DNA of 64,000 nt from Hyperoplus lanceolatus (GCA_026929865.2 CM049418.1:14475001-14539000); one strand, 5' to 3'. Numbered from the stretch's first letter, positions 30,156 to 41,866 are shown. The notes: a model not told the origin generated them from the sequence alone. A program made the numbers and translations.

Positions 30156-33100
30156 CTACCACATGTTGTCACAGCGGTAGAGAGTGTTGATTCTCTGGAT
30201 GTCCAGGTGACTGAGGTACTTCCTCTGACCAATGTTCACGCCGCTTTGCTTAGTCAACACCGTCGGACTGCCGTCTACACTGAAGAAATACCTGAGGGGG
30301 AAAAAAAAAAAGACATTTCTGAATTCAACCTATGTTAGCTGGATAAAATGGATTTCTAATGTGTAATCTTGATGTATTTTATGCCCCTGTAAAGCTCTTT
30401 GAATGGCCTTTACAATGAAGAAATAGCATACAGTTCTGGAAAAAAATTAAGAGACCACTCAAAATGTTTAGTGTATCTTGTTTTACTATTTATAAGCATA
30501 TGTTTGAGTAAACTACTGAAAATAGTTCTACCAAATTCTACCCCAAAATTGTCGTTAAAGAGCATTTTTCATTAAGTAATGAAGAGATGAAGAAAAATCC
30601 AGACTGGTCTCTTAATTGATTCCAGAGCTCTATGTTAGCTAGATACATTGGATTTCTAATATCTAATCTTGATGTATTTCATGCCCCTGTAAAGCACTTT
30701 AAATGGCCTTGTGTGGGGGAATTGTGCTACACTAATTACACTTGCCTTGCCTAAAAGAAATAATGCCCAATAACATTAGGACTTACTTTCCGTAGTGCAT
30801 TATGGAATCCAGGTCGTACGGCAGGTTTAGCGTGTTCCCGTGTTTCACCATGAAGTTCTTTGATTTCCCTTTAAATCAGAAATGTAAAATGACGGCATCT
30901 TTAGAAGCAATGCAGACATGTTGAAAATACAACAGCTGCACCAGTGTGTGTATTTCGAGCATGTTGAAAGCGTGTCTGTTTTTTTATTTATTCATCCACT
31001 ACTATTTTAACTTTGTTTTTTACTGCTTACATGTTCAAAATAAAAGATAAAGATATTATACCTTGGATAATATTTCTAAAAGTACCGGGGTATAATGGAG
31101 AATTAATATACGTAGGCATTCTCTTTACTTATTGCCACTATCTTTTAGTAGAATCCAGTTTTACATTCATTTTGAGGTGGCTGTGGTCGCATTAACTGTA
31201 CGGATATAAATGATGTTTTTGTAGGTATGAGTGTTAATGTATATATATTGCCGTTAACGTTTACATCTTTTAAAAAAATGGACCCGATTGATACAAAAAT
31301 GACAAACAAAATGGTAGCCGAGTTGTTACCGTGTTTGATGTGTTCCCACGCCACGGAGACGTATTGGTCTCGGTCGACCCGTGTGTGTTCGTGGTGAATG
31401 CCCAGCGCGTGGATCACCTCGTGGCAGATGTTCCCCACGCCACAGGACGGGCTGCAGTACAGCTTCTGGGCGCCGCCCTGAGCGCCAACGAACGACGCAC
31501 AGCTGGACAGAGAGAGAGAGAGAGATTTGATTAAAACACTGCATTTTACATGATTAAAAATGAAGTGCAGTTTTTATGTGCGAGAGTGAGTTCAAAGGGA
31601 AATGTCACAATAAAAATAAAACGTTTATTGGCCAGGTTTGGGTAAACAAACAAGGACTTTGACTTGGGTAACCATTTGCTCTCAAGGTACAACATTCACT
31701 ATGCATCAATGGTGATAAGCTCAGAATGTATAAAATTAAATAAAAAAAGTTGCAAGTGATTCTGTATGCACTGGGGAAAGAAATCCACGGACTATGTGAA
31801 CTGGTATGTTGCTACATCATGCATCAAAAATACTGACCCCACTAAAATTACACTTTTAAAAGCAATTTTGTAAGAGAAAGTAAATATATCTCACCCTCTG
31901 CCGTTGACAAACTGGAGGTAGTTGTACTGTGTGGTGTGTGGGATGAAGAGGACGCACGTGACGGCAGAAATCATCTGTAAGGCAGCGTAGATTTTGTCTT
32001 TTTGTTGAGCTGTTTAGGAGGGAAAACAGAAAGGAAAAACCTGCTTCTTCACCTGTACCAATGTAAAGGGAGCGTGTCCATGTTCCCACAGCCTGTTTAT
32101 GGCAAACTTTTATATAGTCGAACAATATAATAGAGAATAGTATAATAGAGGTATTTCTGTGTGTGAGATTGGGAGTGTGTCACTCCTATGCCAACCCACC
32201 AAGCTCGTCACTTATGGTGAAAGGTACAACACCGTGTGCCCAAATGGACTCCACAGCATTCCTGTCCTCCTGTTAGTTAAGACATTAAGAAAATCAATAA
32301 CCTTTATTTTCACTCGAAAGAAACCCTCATTTACAGTGACAATAAGCACACACACACACAATTATAAGGATAACATGTAAAATTAGAGATAAAATAGGAT
32401 AAAAATTATACATTAATTTAAATAAAATAAGAGCAAGAATATAAGATGAAATGCTAGTCAAGATGATTTTGAATTGGTCAATACTAAAACTGTTAATATC
32501 TTTAAAATTATTATTCTTTATAAGAAATGTAAACTGCAGGTTTACCAGACATATACACAGTAAATATTAGGGAAGAATGTTTCATAATAGCTATCTTAAT
32601 GTTGAAGGTATGCTTAATAAATACTAGTAAAATTCAATAAAATAAAAAGTGCCAGCCATTAAAAGAGGTGCTCAGAGGAACTTTCCATACGTGTTAACTC
32701 TTGCGACCCCTTTGGTCAAAAGCGGTAGTCTTTTTACTATGCCATGATAAAGGCATTAAGAAAAAAATATAAAAATAGCATTCTTTGCACCGATGATCTC
32801 ATATGCTTTTACATGTTGTTTATGATCAGAGGAAAAATTAGACTGTTTCAGAAATATTTTAAAGCTCCTTTAACGTTGAAACGATGCATCTTAAAAATAC
32901 TAGTGAAATTCCATGGTAAAAGCAGAAATAACAATAGTTCAGTCTCACCGATATCAAAATGTCTCCCTCTTCAACCATCATGTCGTCAAGCTCTGGGACC
33001 GTGAAAGTTTAAGATAAAAACCGTTACTGGATATTGAGTGAAAATGCATTTTTTATATATCTACATATTTGATCAGATAAGTTTACCTTCTAAGGTTTCT

Positions 33101-36100
33101 GCGCTGTCCTTCTGCTGCTCAGGATCTACGAAAATGTAAGAAATTTGAATAACATAAGATTATTATTATTATTTTTTTTAAATAGCTTGCACATCATGCA
33201 TCACACACAACCCAAAGACATGTAAGGAATTTGAAATTACAAAAAAAAAAAAAAAAAAAAAAAATCCAGTGAGCACCAGTTACCTGCTGCTTTACTAGTC
33301 GCATTACCCTTGTCATTTAAAGGGACGCCGCCATCTGAAAGAGAGAAATCTAGTTAATACTGGGGCCACTTTATACATTTAATAACCAGGATTTATGCTT
33401 TCATCAACTGAAAATCCCACTTCAACTGAATGTCCTTGCAAAACATCTTTCATGTAACATATTCATCTGCATCTTAAAGACCCACTTCAACGTTGCAAAT
33501 GACCAAAAAAAAATCCACAACCAAAAAGCTTAGTGAGCACCAGTTAAATCCCACTTCAACTGCAGGGCCATCCACAACCAAAGACTCTTCAACTGCATCA
33601 ACTGAAAATCCCACTTCAACTGCAGGGCCATCCACAACCAAAGACTCTTCAACTGCATCAACTGAAAATCCCACTTCAACTGCAGGGCCATCCACAACCA
33701 AAGACTCTTCAACTGCATCAACTGAAAATCCCACTTCAACTGCAGGGCCATCCACAACCAAAGACTCTTCAACTGCATCAACTGAAAATCCCACTTCAAC
33801 TGCAGGGCCATCCACAACCAAAGACTCTTCAACTGCATCAACTGAAAATCCCACTTCAACTGCAGGGCCATCCACAACCAAAGACTCTTCAACTGCATCA
33901 ACTGAAAATCCCACTTCAACTGCAGGGCCATCCACAACCAAAGACTCTTCAACTGCATCAACTGAAAATCCCACTTCAACTGCAGGGCCATCCACAACCA
34001 AAGACTCTTCAACTGCATCAACTGAAAATCCCACTTCAACTGCAGGGCCATCCACAACCAAAGACTCTTCAACTGCATCAACTGAAAATCCCACTTCAAC
34101 TGCAGGGCCATCCACAACCAAAGACTCTTCAACTGCATCAACTGAAAATCCCACTTCAACTGCAGGGCCCAACAAAGACTATGCAGGGCCATCCACAACC
34201 AAAGACTCTTCAACTGCATCAACTGAAAATCCCACTTCAACTGCAGGGCCATCCACAACCAAAGAAAATCCCACTTCAACTGCAGGGCCATCCACAACCA
34301 AAGACTCTTCAACTGCATCAACTGAAAATCCCACTTCAACTGCAGGGCCATCCACAACCAAAGACTCTTCAACTGCATCAACTGAAAATCCCACTTCAAC
34401 TGCAGGGCCATCCACAACCAAAGACTCTTCAACTGCATCAACTGAAAATCCCACTTCAACTGCAGGGCCATCCACAACCAAAGACTCTTCAACTGCATCA
34501 ACTGAAAATCCCACACGCCAAACCAAAAACCCCACTTCAACTGCAGGGCCATCCACAACCAAAGACTCTTCAACTGCATCAACTGAAAATCCCACTTCAA
34601 CTGCAGGGCCATCCACAACCAAAGACTCTTCAACTGCATCAACTGAAAATCCCACTTCAACTGCAGGGCCATCCACAACCAAAGACTCTTCAACTGCATC
34701 AACTGAAAATCCCACTTCAACTGCAGGGCCATCCACAACCAAAGACTCTTCAACTGCATCAACTGAAAATCCCACTTCAACTGCAGGGCCATCCACAACC
34801 AAAGACTCTTCAACTGCATCAACTGAAAATCCCACTTCAACTGCAGGGCCATCCACAACCAAAGACTCTTCAACTGCATCAACTGAAAATCCCACTTCAA
34901 CTGCAGGGCCATCCACAACCAAAGACTCTTCAACTGCATCAACTAAAATCCACTTCAACTGGCATCAACTGAAAATCCCACTTCAACTGCAGGGCCATCC
35001 ACAACCAAAGACTCTTCAACTGCATCAACTGAAAATCCCACTTCAACTGCAGGGCCATCCACAACCAAAGACTCTTCAACTGCATCAACTGAAAATCCCA
35101 CTTCAACTGCAGGGCCATCCACAACCAAAGACTCTTCAACTGCATCAACTGAAAATCCCACTTCAACTGCAGGGCCATCCACAACCAAAGACTCTTCAAC
35201 ACTGCATCAACTGAAAATCCCACTTCAACTGCAGGGCCATCCACCAACTCAAATGAAAATCCCACTTCAACTGCAGGGCCATCCACAACCAAAGACTCTT
35301 CAACTGCATCAACTGAAAATCCCACTTCAACTGCAGGGCCATCCACAACCAAAGACTCTTCAACTGCATCAACTGAAAATCCCACTTCAACTGCAGGGCC
35401 ATCCACAACCAAAGACTCTTCAACTGCATCAACTGAAAATCCCACTTCAACTGCAGGGCCATCCACAACCAAAGACTCTTCAACTGCATCAACTGAAAAT
35501 CCCACTTCAACTGCAGGGCCATCTTCATCAACTGAAAATCCCACTTCAACTGCAGGGCCATCCACAACCAAAGACTCTTCAACTGCATCAACTGAAAATC
35601 CCACTTCAACTGCAGGGCCATCCACAACCAAAGACTCTTCAACTGCATCAACTGAAAATCCCACTTCAACTGCAGGGCCATCCACAACCAAAGACTCTTC
35701 AACTGCATCAACTGAAAATCCCACTTCAACTGCAGGGCCATCCACAACCAAAGACTCTTCAACTGCATCAACTGAAAATCCCACTTCAACTGCAGGGCCA
35801 TCCACAACCAAAGACTCTTCAACTGCATCAACTGAAAATCCCACTTCAACTGCAGGGCCATCCACAACCAAAGACTCTTCAACTGCATCAACTGAAAATC
35901 CCACTTCAACTGCAGGGCCATCCACAACCAAAGACTCTTCAACTGCATCAACTGAAAATCCCACTTCAACTGCAGGGCCATCCACAACCAAAGACTCTTC
36001 AACTGCATCAACTGAAAATCCCACTTCAACTGCAGGGCCATCCACAACCAAAGCACTTCTACTGCAGGGCCATCCACAACCAAAGACTCTTCAACTGCAT

Positions 36101-38687
36101 CAACTGAAAATCCCACTTCAACTGCAGGGCCATCCACAACCAAAGACTCTTCAACTGCATCAACTGAAAATCCCACTTCAACTGCAGGGCCATCCACAAC
36201 CAAAGACTCTTCAACTGCATCAACTGAAAATCCCACTTCAACTGCAGGGCCATCCACAACCAAAGACTCTTCAACTGCATCAACTGAAAATCCCACTTCA
36301 ACTGCAGGGCCATCCACAACCAAAGACTCTTCAACTGCATCAACTGAAAATCCCACTTCAACTGCAGGGCCATCCACAACCAAAGACTCTTCAACTGCAT
36401 CAACTGAAAATCCCACTTCAACTGCAGGGCCATCCACAACCAAAGACTCTTCAACTGCATCAACTGAAAATCCCACTTCAACTGCAGGGCCATCCACAAC
36501 CAAAGACTCTTCAACTGCATCAACTGAAAATCCCACTTCAACTGCAGGGCCATCCACAACCAAAGAAAATCCCACTTCAACTGCACATCCAAAACTCTTC
36601 AACTGCATCAACTGAAAATCCCACTTCAACTGCAGGGCCATCCACAACCAAAGAAAATCCCACTTCAACTGCAGGGCCATCCACAACCAAAGACTCTTCA
36701 ACTGCATCAACTGAAAATCCCACTTCAACTGCAGGGCCATCCACAACCAAAGACTCTTCAACTGCATCAACTGAAAATCCCACTTCAACTGCAGGGCCAT
36801 CCACAACCAAAGACTCTTCAACTGCATCAACTGAAAATCCCACTTCAACTGCAGGGCCATCCACAACCAAAGACTCTTCAACTGCATCAACTGAAAATCC
36901 CACTTCAACTGCAGGGCCATCCACAACCAAAGACTCTTCAACTGCATCAACTGAAAATCCCACTTCAACTGCAGGGCCATCCAAACCAAAGACTCTTCAA
37001 CTGCATCAACTGAAAATCCCACTTCAACTGCAGGGCCATCCACAACCAAAGACTCTTCAACTGCATCAACTGAAAATCCCACTTCAACTGCAGGGCCCCC
37101 ACCAAAGACTCTTCAACTGCAACGATCCCACTTCAACTGCAGGGCCATCCACAACCAAAGACTCTTCAACTGCATCAACTGAAAATCCCACTTCAACTGC
37201 AGGGCCATCCACAACCAAAGACTCTTCAACTGCATCAACTGAAAATCCCACTTCAACTGCAGGGCCATCCACAACCAAAGAAAATCCCACTTCAACTGCA
37301 GGGCCATCCACAACCAAAGAAAATCCCACTTCAACTGCAGGGCCATCCACAACCAAAGACTCTTCAACTGCATCAACTGAAAATCCCACTTCAACTGCAG
37401 GGCCATCCACAACCAAAGACTCTTCAACTGCATCAACTGAAAATCCCACTTCAACTGCAGGGCCATCCACAACAAAGACTCTTCAACTGCAGGGCCATCC
37501 ACAACCAAAGACTCTTCAACTGCATCAACTGAAAATCCCACTTCAACTGCAGGGCCATCCACAACCAAAGACTCTTCAACTGCATCAAACACAATCAACC
37601 CTTTAGAGTTGCTGGCTGCATTAACAGAACTCAAAAAAAATATAGAGAATAATTTAAGAGTTATTCTGAGGGCAAGTTCTAGGGGTGGGGAAGGGAAAAA
37701 TGTGTGAAAACGGTCACCTGTATATTGAACTCTCACCAATAAATTAAAAAAAAAAAATGTTAATCTCTATATTGTTGCATTATGGGTGTCTAACGTCTAA
37801 TGATCATTACATCACCTATTGCTGTGTCATCTAAAGTGACTCCTCCATCTAGAAAAAAAATAAATCTTGGTAATAGTAGTAAAGCCACTTTAATAAAAAC
37901 AACCTTAAGAAATGTAAAGTATTTGAACCACATGGTTTTGAACAAGTCAATACATCCCTAGTGGTAATATGCATTGATCACAGACCTGAGGAAGGAGTAG
38001 TCACATTATGGGTGGCATTCAAAATGGCTGCACTAACTGAAAAAAGAAAAATTAGTGAGTTTTATCATTTTTGGGAAGGATTTCAAGTAAGGCAGTGTCA
38101 AGGTTTTTTATTGTCAGTTCTGATATATGCAAGACCTACATCAGAATCAAAATGGCGATAGACAGATTATTTTGAAATGTGCAATGTGATGAATTCATAT
38201 TTACAATATGTGCATATGCAGTCAACTGGATTTGTAGTCCAACCATGTACACTACATCTCCCAGTCTACCTTAAGAGTCTCTGGCTTCTAGTGGCGCACC
38301 ATTGAATTGACGCTTAGATTACATTAATGTTAAAATAAAACACAAACCTTGCGCTTGATCCGTAGTGTTCTGAGTCATATTTAAGGGGACACAACCAACT
38401 AGAACGAGGAAAAAAATAATTAAACAAGTTAATTTCTATAGCACAATTCAGACACAATACCCATGACAAAAGGCATTAACAAAACTATAGAAAAATAGCA
38501 TTCTTTGCACTGATGGTCTCGTTTGCTGTTACATGTAATTTATCTTCGTCTGAGGGAAAATTTGACCGTTTCAGAAATATTTCAAAGTTCCTCGTAGCAC
38601 CTTTAAACAGTATTTTAGCAGAATATGTCTTCAGTTTGAACGTGTCACTTTACCTGTGGAAATGCAGAGGACGACAAGGAGCCACAT
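30156..38687 (-). CDS. Secreted astacin-family zinc metalloprotease (six-cysteine type), complete
   Basis: Minus-strand coding exons: 38654-38687, 38348-38398, 37816-37848, 33284-33334, 33087-33125, 32949-32992, 32200-32269, 31895-32009, 31330-31502, 30787-30868, 30156-30291. They total 828 nt (275 aa), with every phase consistent. A signal peptide opens MWLLVVLCIST. The propeptide is low-complexity and acidic and ends ELDDMMVEEGDILI, where D80 fits the aspartate switch of astacins. The catalytic motif HEVIHALGIHHEHTRVDR carries zinc ligands H173, H177 and H183 and base E174. The Met-turn SIMHYG supplies M227 and Y229. Extra cysteines just before the zinc motif (CSPSCGVGNIC) fit teleost six-cysteine astacins, relatives of hatching enzymes and nephrosin. 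It should cleave extracellular proteins after secretion. The domain ends at YRCDNMW, without CUB or EGF. A minisatellite array interrupts intron 3. A TATATTAA at 38809-38816 is a possible TATA box. Exact paralogue not assigned. Confidence 0.9.
30431..30630. mobile_element. Mariner-type MITE copy 1
   Basis: TA duplications (30429-30430 and 30631-30632) flank ends CAGTTCTGGAA and, inverted, TTCCAGAGCTC, with subterminal attaagagacca. A second copy is at 63377-63610. It is 200 bp, non-coding, and lies in the last intron of the astacin gene. Confidence 0.8.
32663..32869. mobile_element. TTAA-flanked MITE, family 3 copy 2
   Basis: TTAA at 32659-32662 and 32870-32873. The ends AGAGGTGCTCAGAGGAAC and the block ggcattaag match the copy at 58324. 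It lies in an astacin intron. Confidence 0.8.
33541..37588. repeat. 60-bp-period tandem array, about 4.05 kb
   Basis: Roughly 65-70 head-to-tail copies of a 60-bp unit. The + strand unit contains cccacttcaactgcagggcc and then atccacaaccaaagactctt. Most copies are identical; variants include 39-bp units lacking an internal 21 bp (for example 34262, 36566, 36650, 37281 and 37319), one longer unit at 34168-34190, and small frame-shifting edits. Because the period is divisible by three, long open frames appear on both strands. On the + strand the unit reads as a Thr/Ser-rich mucin-like 20-mer (STAGPSTTKDSSTASTENPT); on the - strand as an acidic-hydrophobic one (VDAVEESLVVDGPAVEVGFS). The array lies within intron 3 of the minus-strand astacin gene, between two propeptide mini-exons. 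Degenerate units border it (33405-33430 and 33480-33530). Confidence 0.95.
38452..38602. mobile_element. TTAA-type MITE, family 3 copy 3, 5'-truncated
   Basis: It matches the right two-thirds of the family (acccatgacaaaaggcatta, gcattctttgcactgatgg, gttcctcgtagcacct) and ends at TTAA 38603-38606. The left end is not seen. It sits 51 bases from the astacin signal-peptide exon. Confidence 0.75.
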
Positions 38688-38873
38688 GGTGCCAGGCAGG
38701 TGAATATCTGACAAGCAGAAAAAGCTGTGAACAAAACGCTCCTCCTGTCTTTTAACATGACCCAGCTACTATCAGGTGGGACCACTTTACACTGATTAGG
38801 CCACAACCTTAATATAAAGCTTAAGACTGAGCTGTAGGGGTCACTGTGGGGGAAATAACTTAGTAGATTCATT

Positions 38874-39034
38874 GGCTGTGTTGTACAAGCCCTACTAACG
38901 TCCTCCCTCCCACATACTCAACATGTATAAACTACATACTGCCTACTTAACCATCCATTGTGTATGCGAGGTTGGTCGGGACTCGGGACTGTTTACACTG
39001 AAGTATACAGAAGCAATAAAGAATTTAAAAAAAA
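38874..39034. mobile_element. MITE, GGCTGTGTT family, truncated copy
   Basis: It carries the left end and the cctactaacgtcctccctcc and gtatgcgaggtt blocks shared with 43402-43775 and 56623-56982, but stops at cagaagcaataaag. It lies just upstream of the astacin gene, in its probable promoter region. Confidence 0.75.
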
Positions 39035-39140
39035 ATTAATGGAAGTTTCTCATATCTGTGTCTCAGCTGAAAGAAGCAACAGCGCCCTCTGCTGGTTGTG
39101 AATGGAAGTATAAAAGCTTACAGCATCTGGTATTCCCAGG

Positions 39141-39241
<101 letters not shown>

Positions 39242-39328
39242 ACAATGAAAGAATTATATGTTAAGATATCACCAATATTATCCAACAAATGACAAATTGA
39301 TCAGATACCTTTGGGATGGGATATCATA

Positions 39329-39709
39329 TGTCATGGTCTGTCTTTGTCCTGTCTTGTTTCGGTGGTTTCCTGTTTTACTCTTCGTGTTCCTCCCCATGTC
39401 CTGTCAAGTTTCCCTCCTGTGTGATTGCTGCTCCCTTCCCTAATGTGTTGCACCTGTTCCTCGTTGCCTACCCTGTCTTGTGTGTGTATATGTACTCCTT
39501 GTTGCTTTGTTCCTTGTCTGTGCATTATGGTTTTTCGTGTCAGTGAGTCCTTGTCTTGTGTGTTCCCTGCTTTACTTTTGTTTCCTTGACTTTTTGCATT
39601 TTTGCCTGTTGGCCTTTTGTATTGTATTTTTGAGCTTAATAAATTATTCTTTTGCTACAACGTCTTGCGTTTGGGTCCTGCTTGCCTGCCTGTCTGCCAC
39701 ACCGTAACA
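39329..39709 (+). mobile_element. Possible solo LTR
   Basis: A 381-bp segment starts TGTCATGGTC and ends CGTAACA (TG...CA ends). It contains a TATA-like gtgtatatgta and an AATAAA near its 3' part, in the order expected of an LTR (U3-R-U5). The flanks tcata/ttata give only an imperfect 5-bp duplication. Similar sequences are common in teleosts. No internal gag/pol is present. Confidence 0.5.
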
Positions 39710-39714
39710 TTATA

Positions 39715-40985
39715 TACAGTACTTAAAGGGTGATCATGGATACTTAACATTTCACATTTCTTCATATTTAATTTCAAGCCAGATGCTTTGGAAAATAAGG
39801 ATATTTCTTTTAATGCTGCTGGAATTTGTGCCGTATTTTTCAAAAATAAAGTGGTGTCATCTGCCAGTTGACTTATAACCAATGAATTTCCCATTACCTT
39901 TAATGGTTGGATATTTTGACAAATTTTTTACGTGAATTGCCAATAACTCAACAAGGATAAACAATAAAGGCGAGGTTGGACAACCTTGACGAGCACCTCT
40001 TTTTATGTCAAAACGCCCTGTTGTTCCAACTGGTAGGGAAACTGAACTATTAATGCCATTATATAGTAGGTTAACTATATTAATGAACTGTTCTCCAAAA
40101 CCAAAATACTCCAGTGTTTTTATAATAAAAGAATGTTCAACTGAATTAAAAGCTTTGTAAAAGTCCAAAAAAAAAGAATCACTCCATCATCTTCAATGAA
40201 ATGTCTATAGTCCAATAAAAACCAATCTTATATTATTATGCATGGATCTATCCCTGAGAAAACCAGATTGGGTGTCAGATATAATATGCGTCAACCATCC
40301 TTTCACATGTGTAAACAGTTTATAGTCAGTATTCAATAAGGTGATAGGGCGAAGATTGTCAATGTATCTCTTATCTTTACCTGGTTTGGGGATGAGAGTT
40401 ATAAGTCCCTGTTTCATCGTAGGTGTAGTAAGTGTCCCATTTCTCAAAATGTCAATTATGGCATCAAATAAAAAGCTTTTAATTTCCTCACAATTTTTTT
40501 TAATAAAAATTAGAAGTCAACCCGTCTTGACCTGGTGCCTTTCCTCCTGCTATTCTCTTGACTGCTTCATCTAATTCTGACATTCTGATCTCGGACTCAC
40601 ACATTTCTTTAAAAGCTAAATCTATCTGGGGGACACGTGACTTTATACTTTCTAGAAAAATATCTTAGTCAAAGGTGGAAAACTCCGAAGAATAAAGTTT
40701 GGAGTAGAATTTATAAATGTCTTCAGATATCTTTCTTTGATCTGTACATTCAGTATCATTGACCGTTAATGTATTTATCACCTTTCTCTCCTGTCTGCTT
40801 TTCTCTAATCCACTAAAATAAGAAGGATTTTTTCCCCCTTCCTCTACCCATTTAGCCCGAGATCTAACATAAGCACCTTGGGCCTTTTTGATATATAAAT
40901 CATCTAACTTGTTTTGTAGGCTTATGCAGTTACTTTTATCAGCATCAGATATTACAGTATTGCTACAACAATCACGTATGTCCAA
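39715..40985 (-). pseudogene. LINE reverse transcriptase remnant (L1-like)
   Basis: Minus-strand pieces in order include WVEEGGKNPSYFSGLEKSRQ, LITLIPKPGKDKRYIDNLRP, DFYKAFNSVEH, GARQGCPTSPLLFIL and LADDTTLFL. These are successive reverse-transcriptase motifs, with the ADD box in place of the usual FADD start. Frameshifts between pieces and a missing endonuclease and 5' end make it inactive. The spacing and GxRQGCPxSPLLF form fit L1-clade fish LINEs. Confidence 0.85.
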
Positions 40986-41024
40986 TTGAACTTCATATTG
41001 TTCTTGTTGTCTATTTACCCTGCC

Positions 41025-41159
41025 TCCCCTGCGTGGTAGCTGCTGCTATCGGTGTATGAATGTGTGTGTGACTGGGTGAATGTGTACAAAAAACAATGTA
41101 AAGCGCTTTGAGTCTGTGATAAATGGAGATATAGCGCTATACAAGCCCATTTACCATAT
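41025..41159 (+). mobile_element. SINE 3' tail fragment
   Basis: It matches the tail of the SINE at 12236-12506: gtgactgggtgaatgtg, gtaaagcgctttga and gcccatttaccat. The tRNA-like head is missing. It directly adjoins the 5' end of the LINE remnant. Confidence 0.75.
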
Positions 41160-41241
41160 TTTTTGCTTATCGAGAACTCTCTTACCTTAAATTTAAAATA
41201 TTCCCATCTGCTGCTACAACTTTGTATAGGCTACTCATGTC

Positions 41242-41355
41242 ATGGTCAGGCAAGGCGTTATGAGGAACACGCTCAGGGAGGTGGACCGGCGCGTCTATTT
41301 CACGCCCCGGCGTGATACCGGGTTGGCCTACTACCCCACTGTGCTATACAACTGA
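41242..41355 (+). CDS. Unrecognised 37-codon GC-rich ORF
   Basis: ATG to TGA encodes a basic peptide beginning MVRQGVMRNTLREVDRR and ending GLAYYPTVLYN. It is distinctly GC- and CpG-richer than its AT-rich surroundings, and an AG acceptor-like site precedes it. No family was recognised. It may be a terminal exon, an inserted fragment, or chance. Confidence 0.2.
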   Translation: MVRQGVMRNTLREVDRRVYFTPRRDTGLAYYPTVLYN

Positions 41356-41555
41356 TAATAATAGGCTAGATTGGATTTATAGGCCTAGCGCTTTTCCTAG
41401 TAGCCTACTCAGAGCGCTTATAGATGAGTCGAATAGACTATAGTCAATTAAAATGTATAGGCATTAAAAAGTGCATCCACAACATATCGGATTGTTCTCC
41501 TGTGAACTCATCTTGTGCAACATGAATTAAAACTGTACCACAAATGTCAAGTTAC

Positions 41556-41866
41556 CTTGAAAATAACTTTTTTTCCCCTTTCCTGGGTAGGTCCGGTCCA
41601 CGTCTTGATGTCCTCTTGTGTACAGAGAGCCATCCTTATGGCCTTATAATTGACATGATCGGGGGTCTGGTTTGATTCGCTATATTTACAAATATGATAT
41701 TCATATGCATCTGACAGTCCTATGAAACACAACATAATCACATCATGCTATTTAAATCACACTATTTTTTTTAAAAACAAAATACATTTGTTTTTATCAT
41801 TAATGTTAATAGACCTTCAAAGCAGGGAAGTCGGATATGTTGGATTTTGGGTTGATGCAGGCAAAT
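41556..41866 (-). CDS. Two exon-like blocks of unknown identity
   Basis: On the minus strand, 41815-41866 (acceptor tctcctcag, donor GAAG|gtctat) and 41556-41719 (acceptor tttcatag, donor CAAG|gtaact) join in frame. They give 72 open codons, including ICLHQPKIQHIRLPCFEG and ALCTQEDIKTWTGP. I do not recognise the product. An ATG in good context at about 42221 on the same strand (MASSASRISSPHP) could be an upstream exon, but its link is unclear. No continuing downstream exon was found, so this may be a small unknown gene, a relic, or coincidence. Confidence 0.3.

Noticed and set aside
33493-35214. 573-codon plus-strand mucin-like ORF in the 60-bp array
   Set aside because: The period is divisible by three and the unit lacks stops, so long ORFs arise automatically. 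There is no signal peptide, it starts inside degenerate repeat, and it is antisense to a well-supported gene. Kept only as a finding about the array.
33541-37588. CRISPR-like array
   Set aside because: Units are fully identical tandem repeats without unique spacers, in a vertebrate genome.
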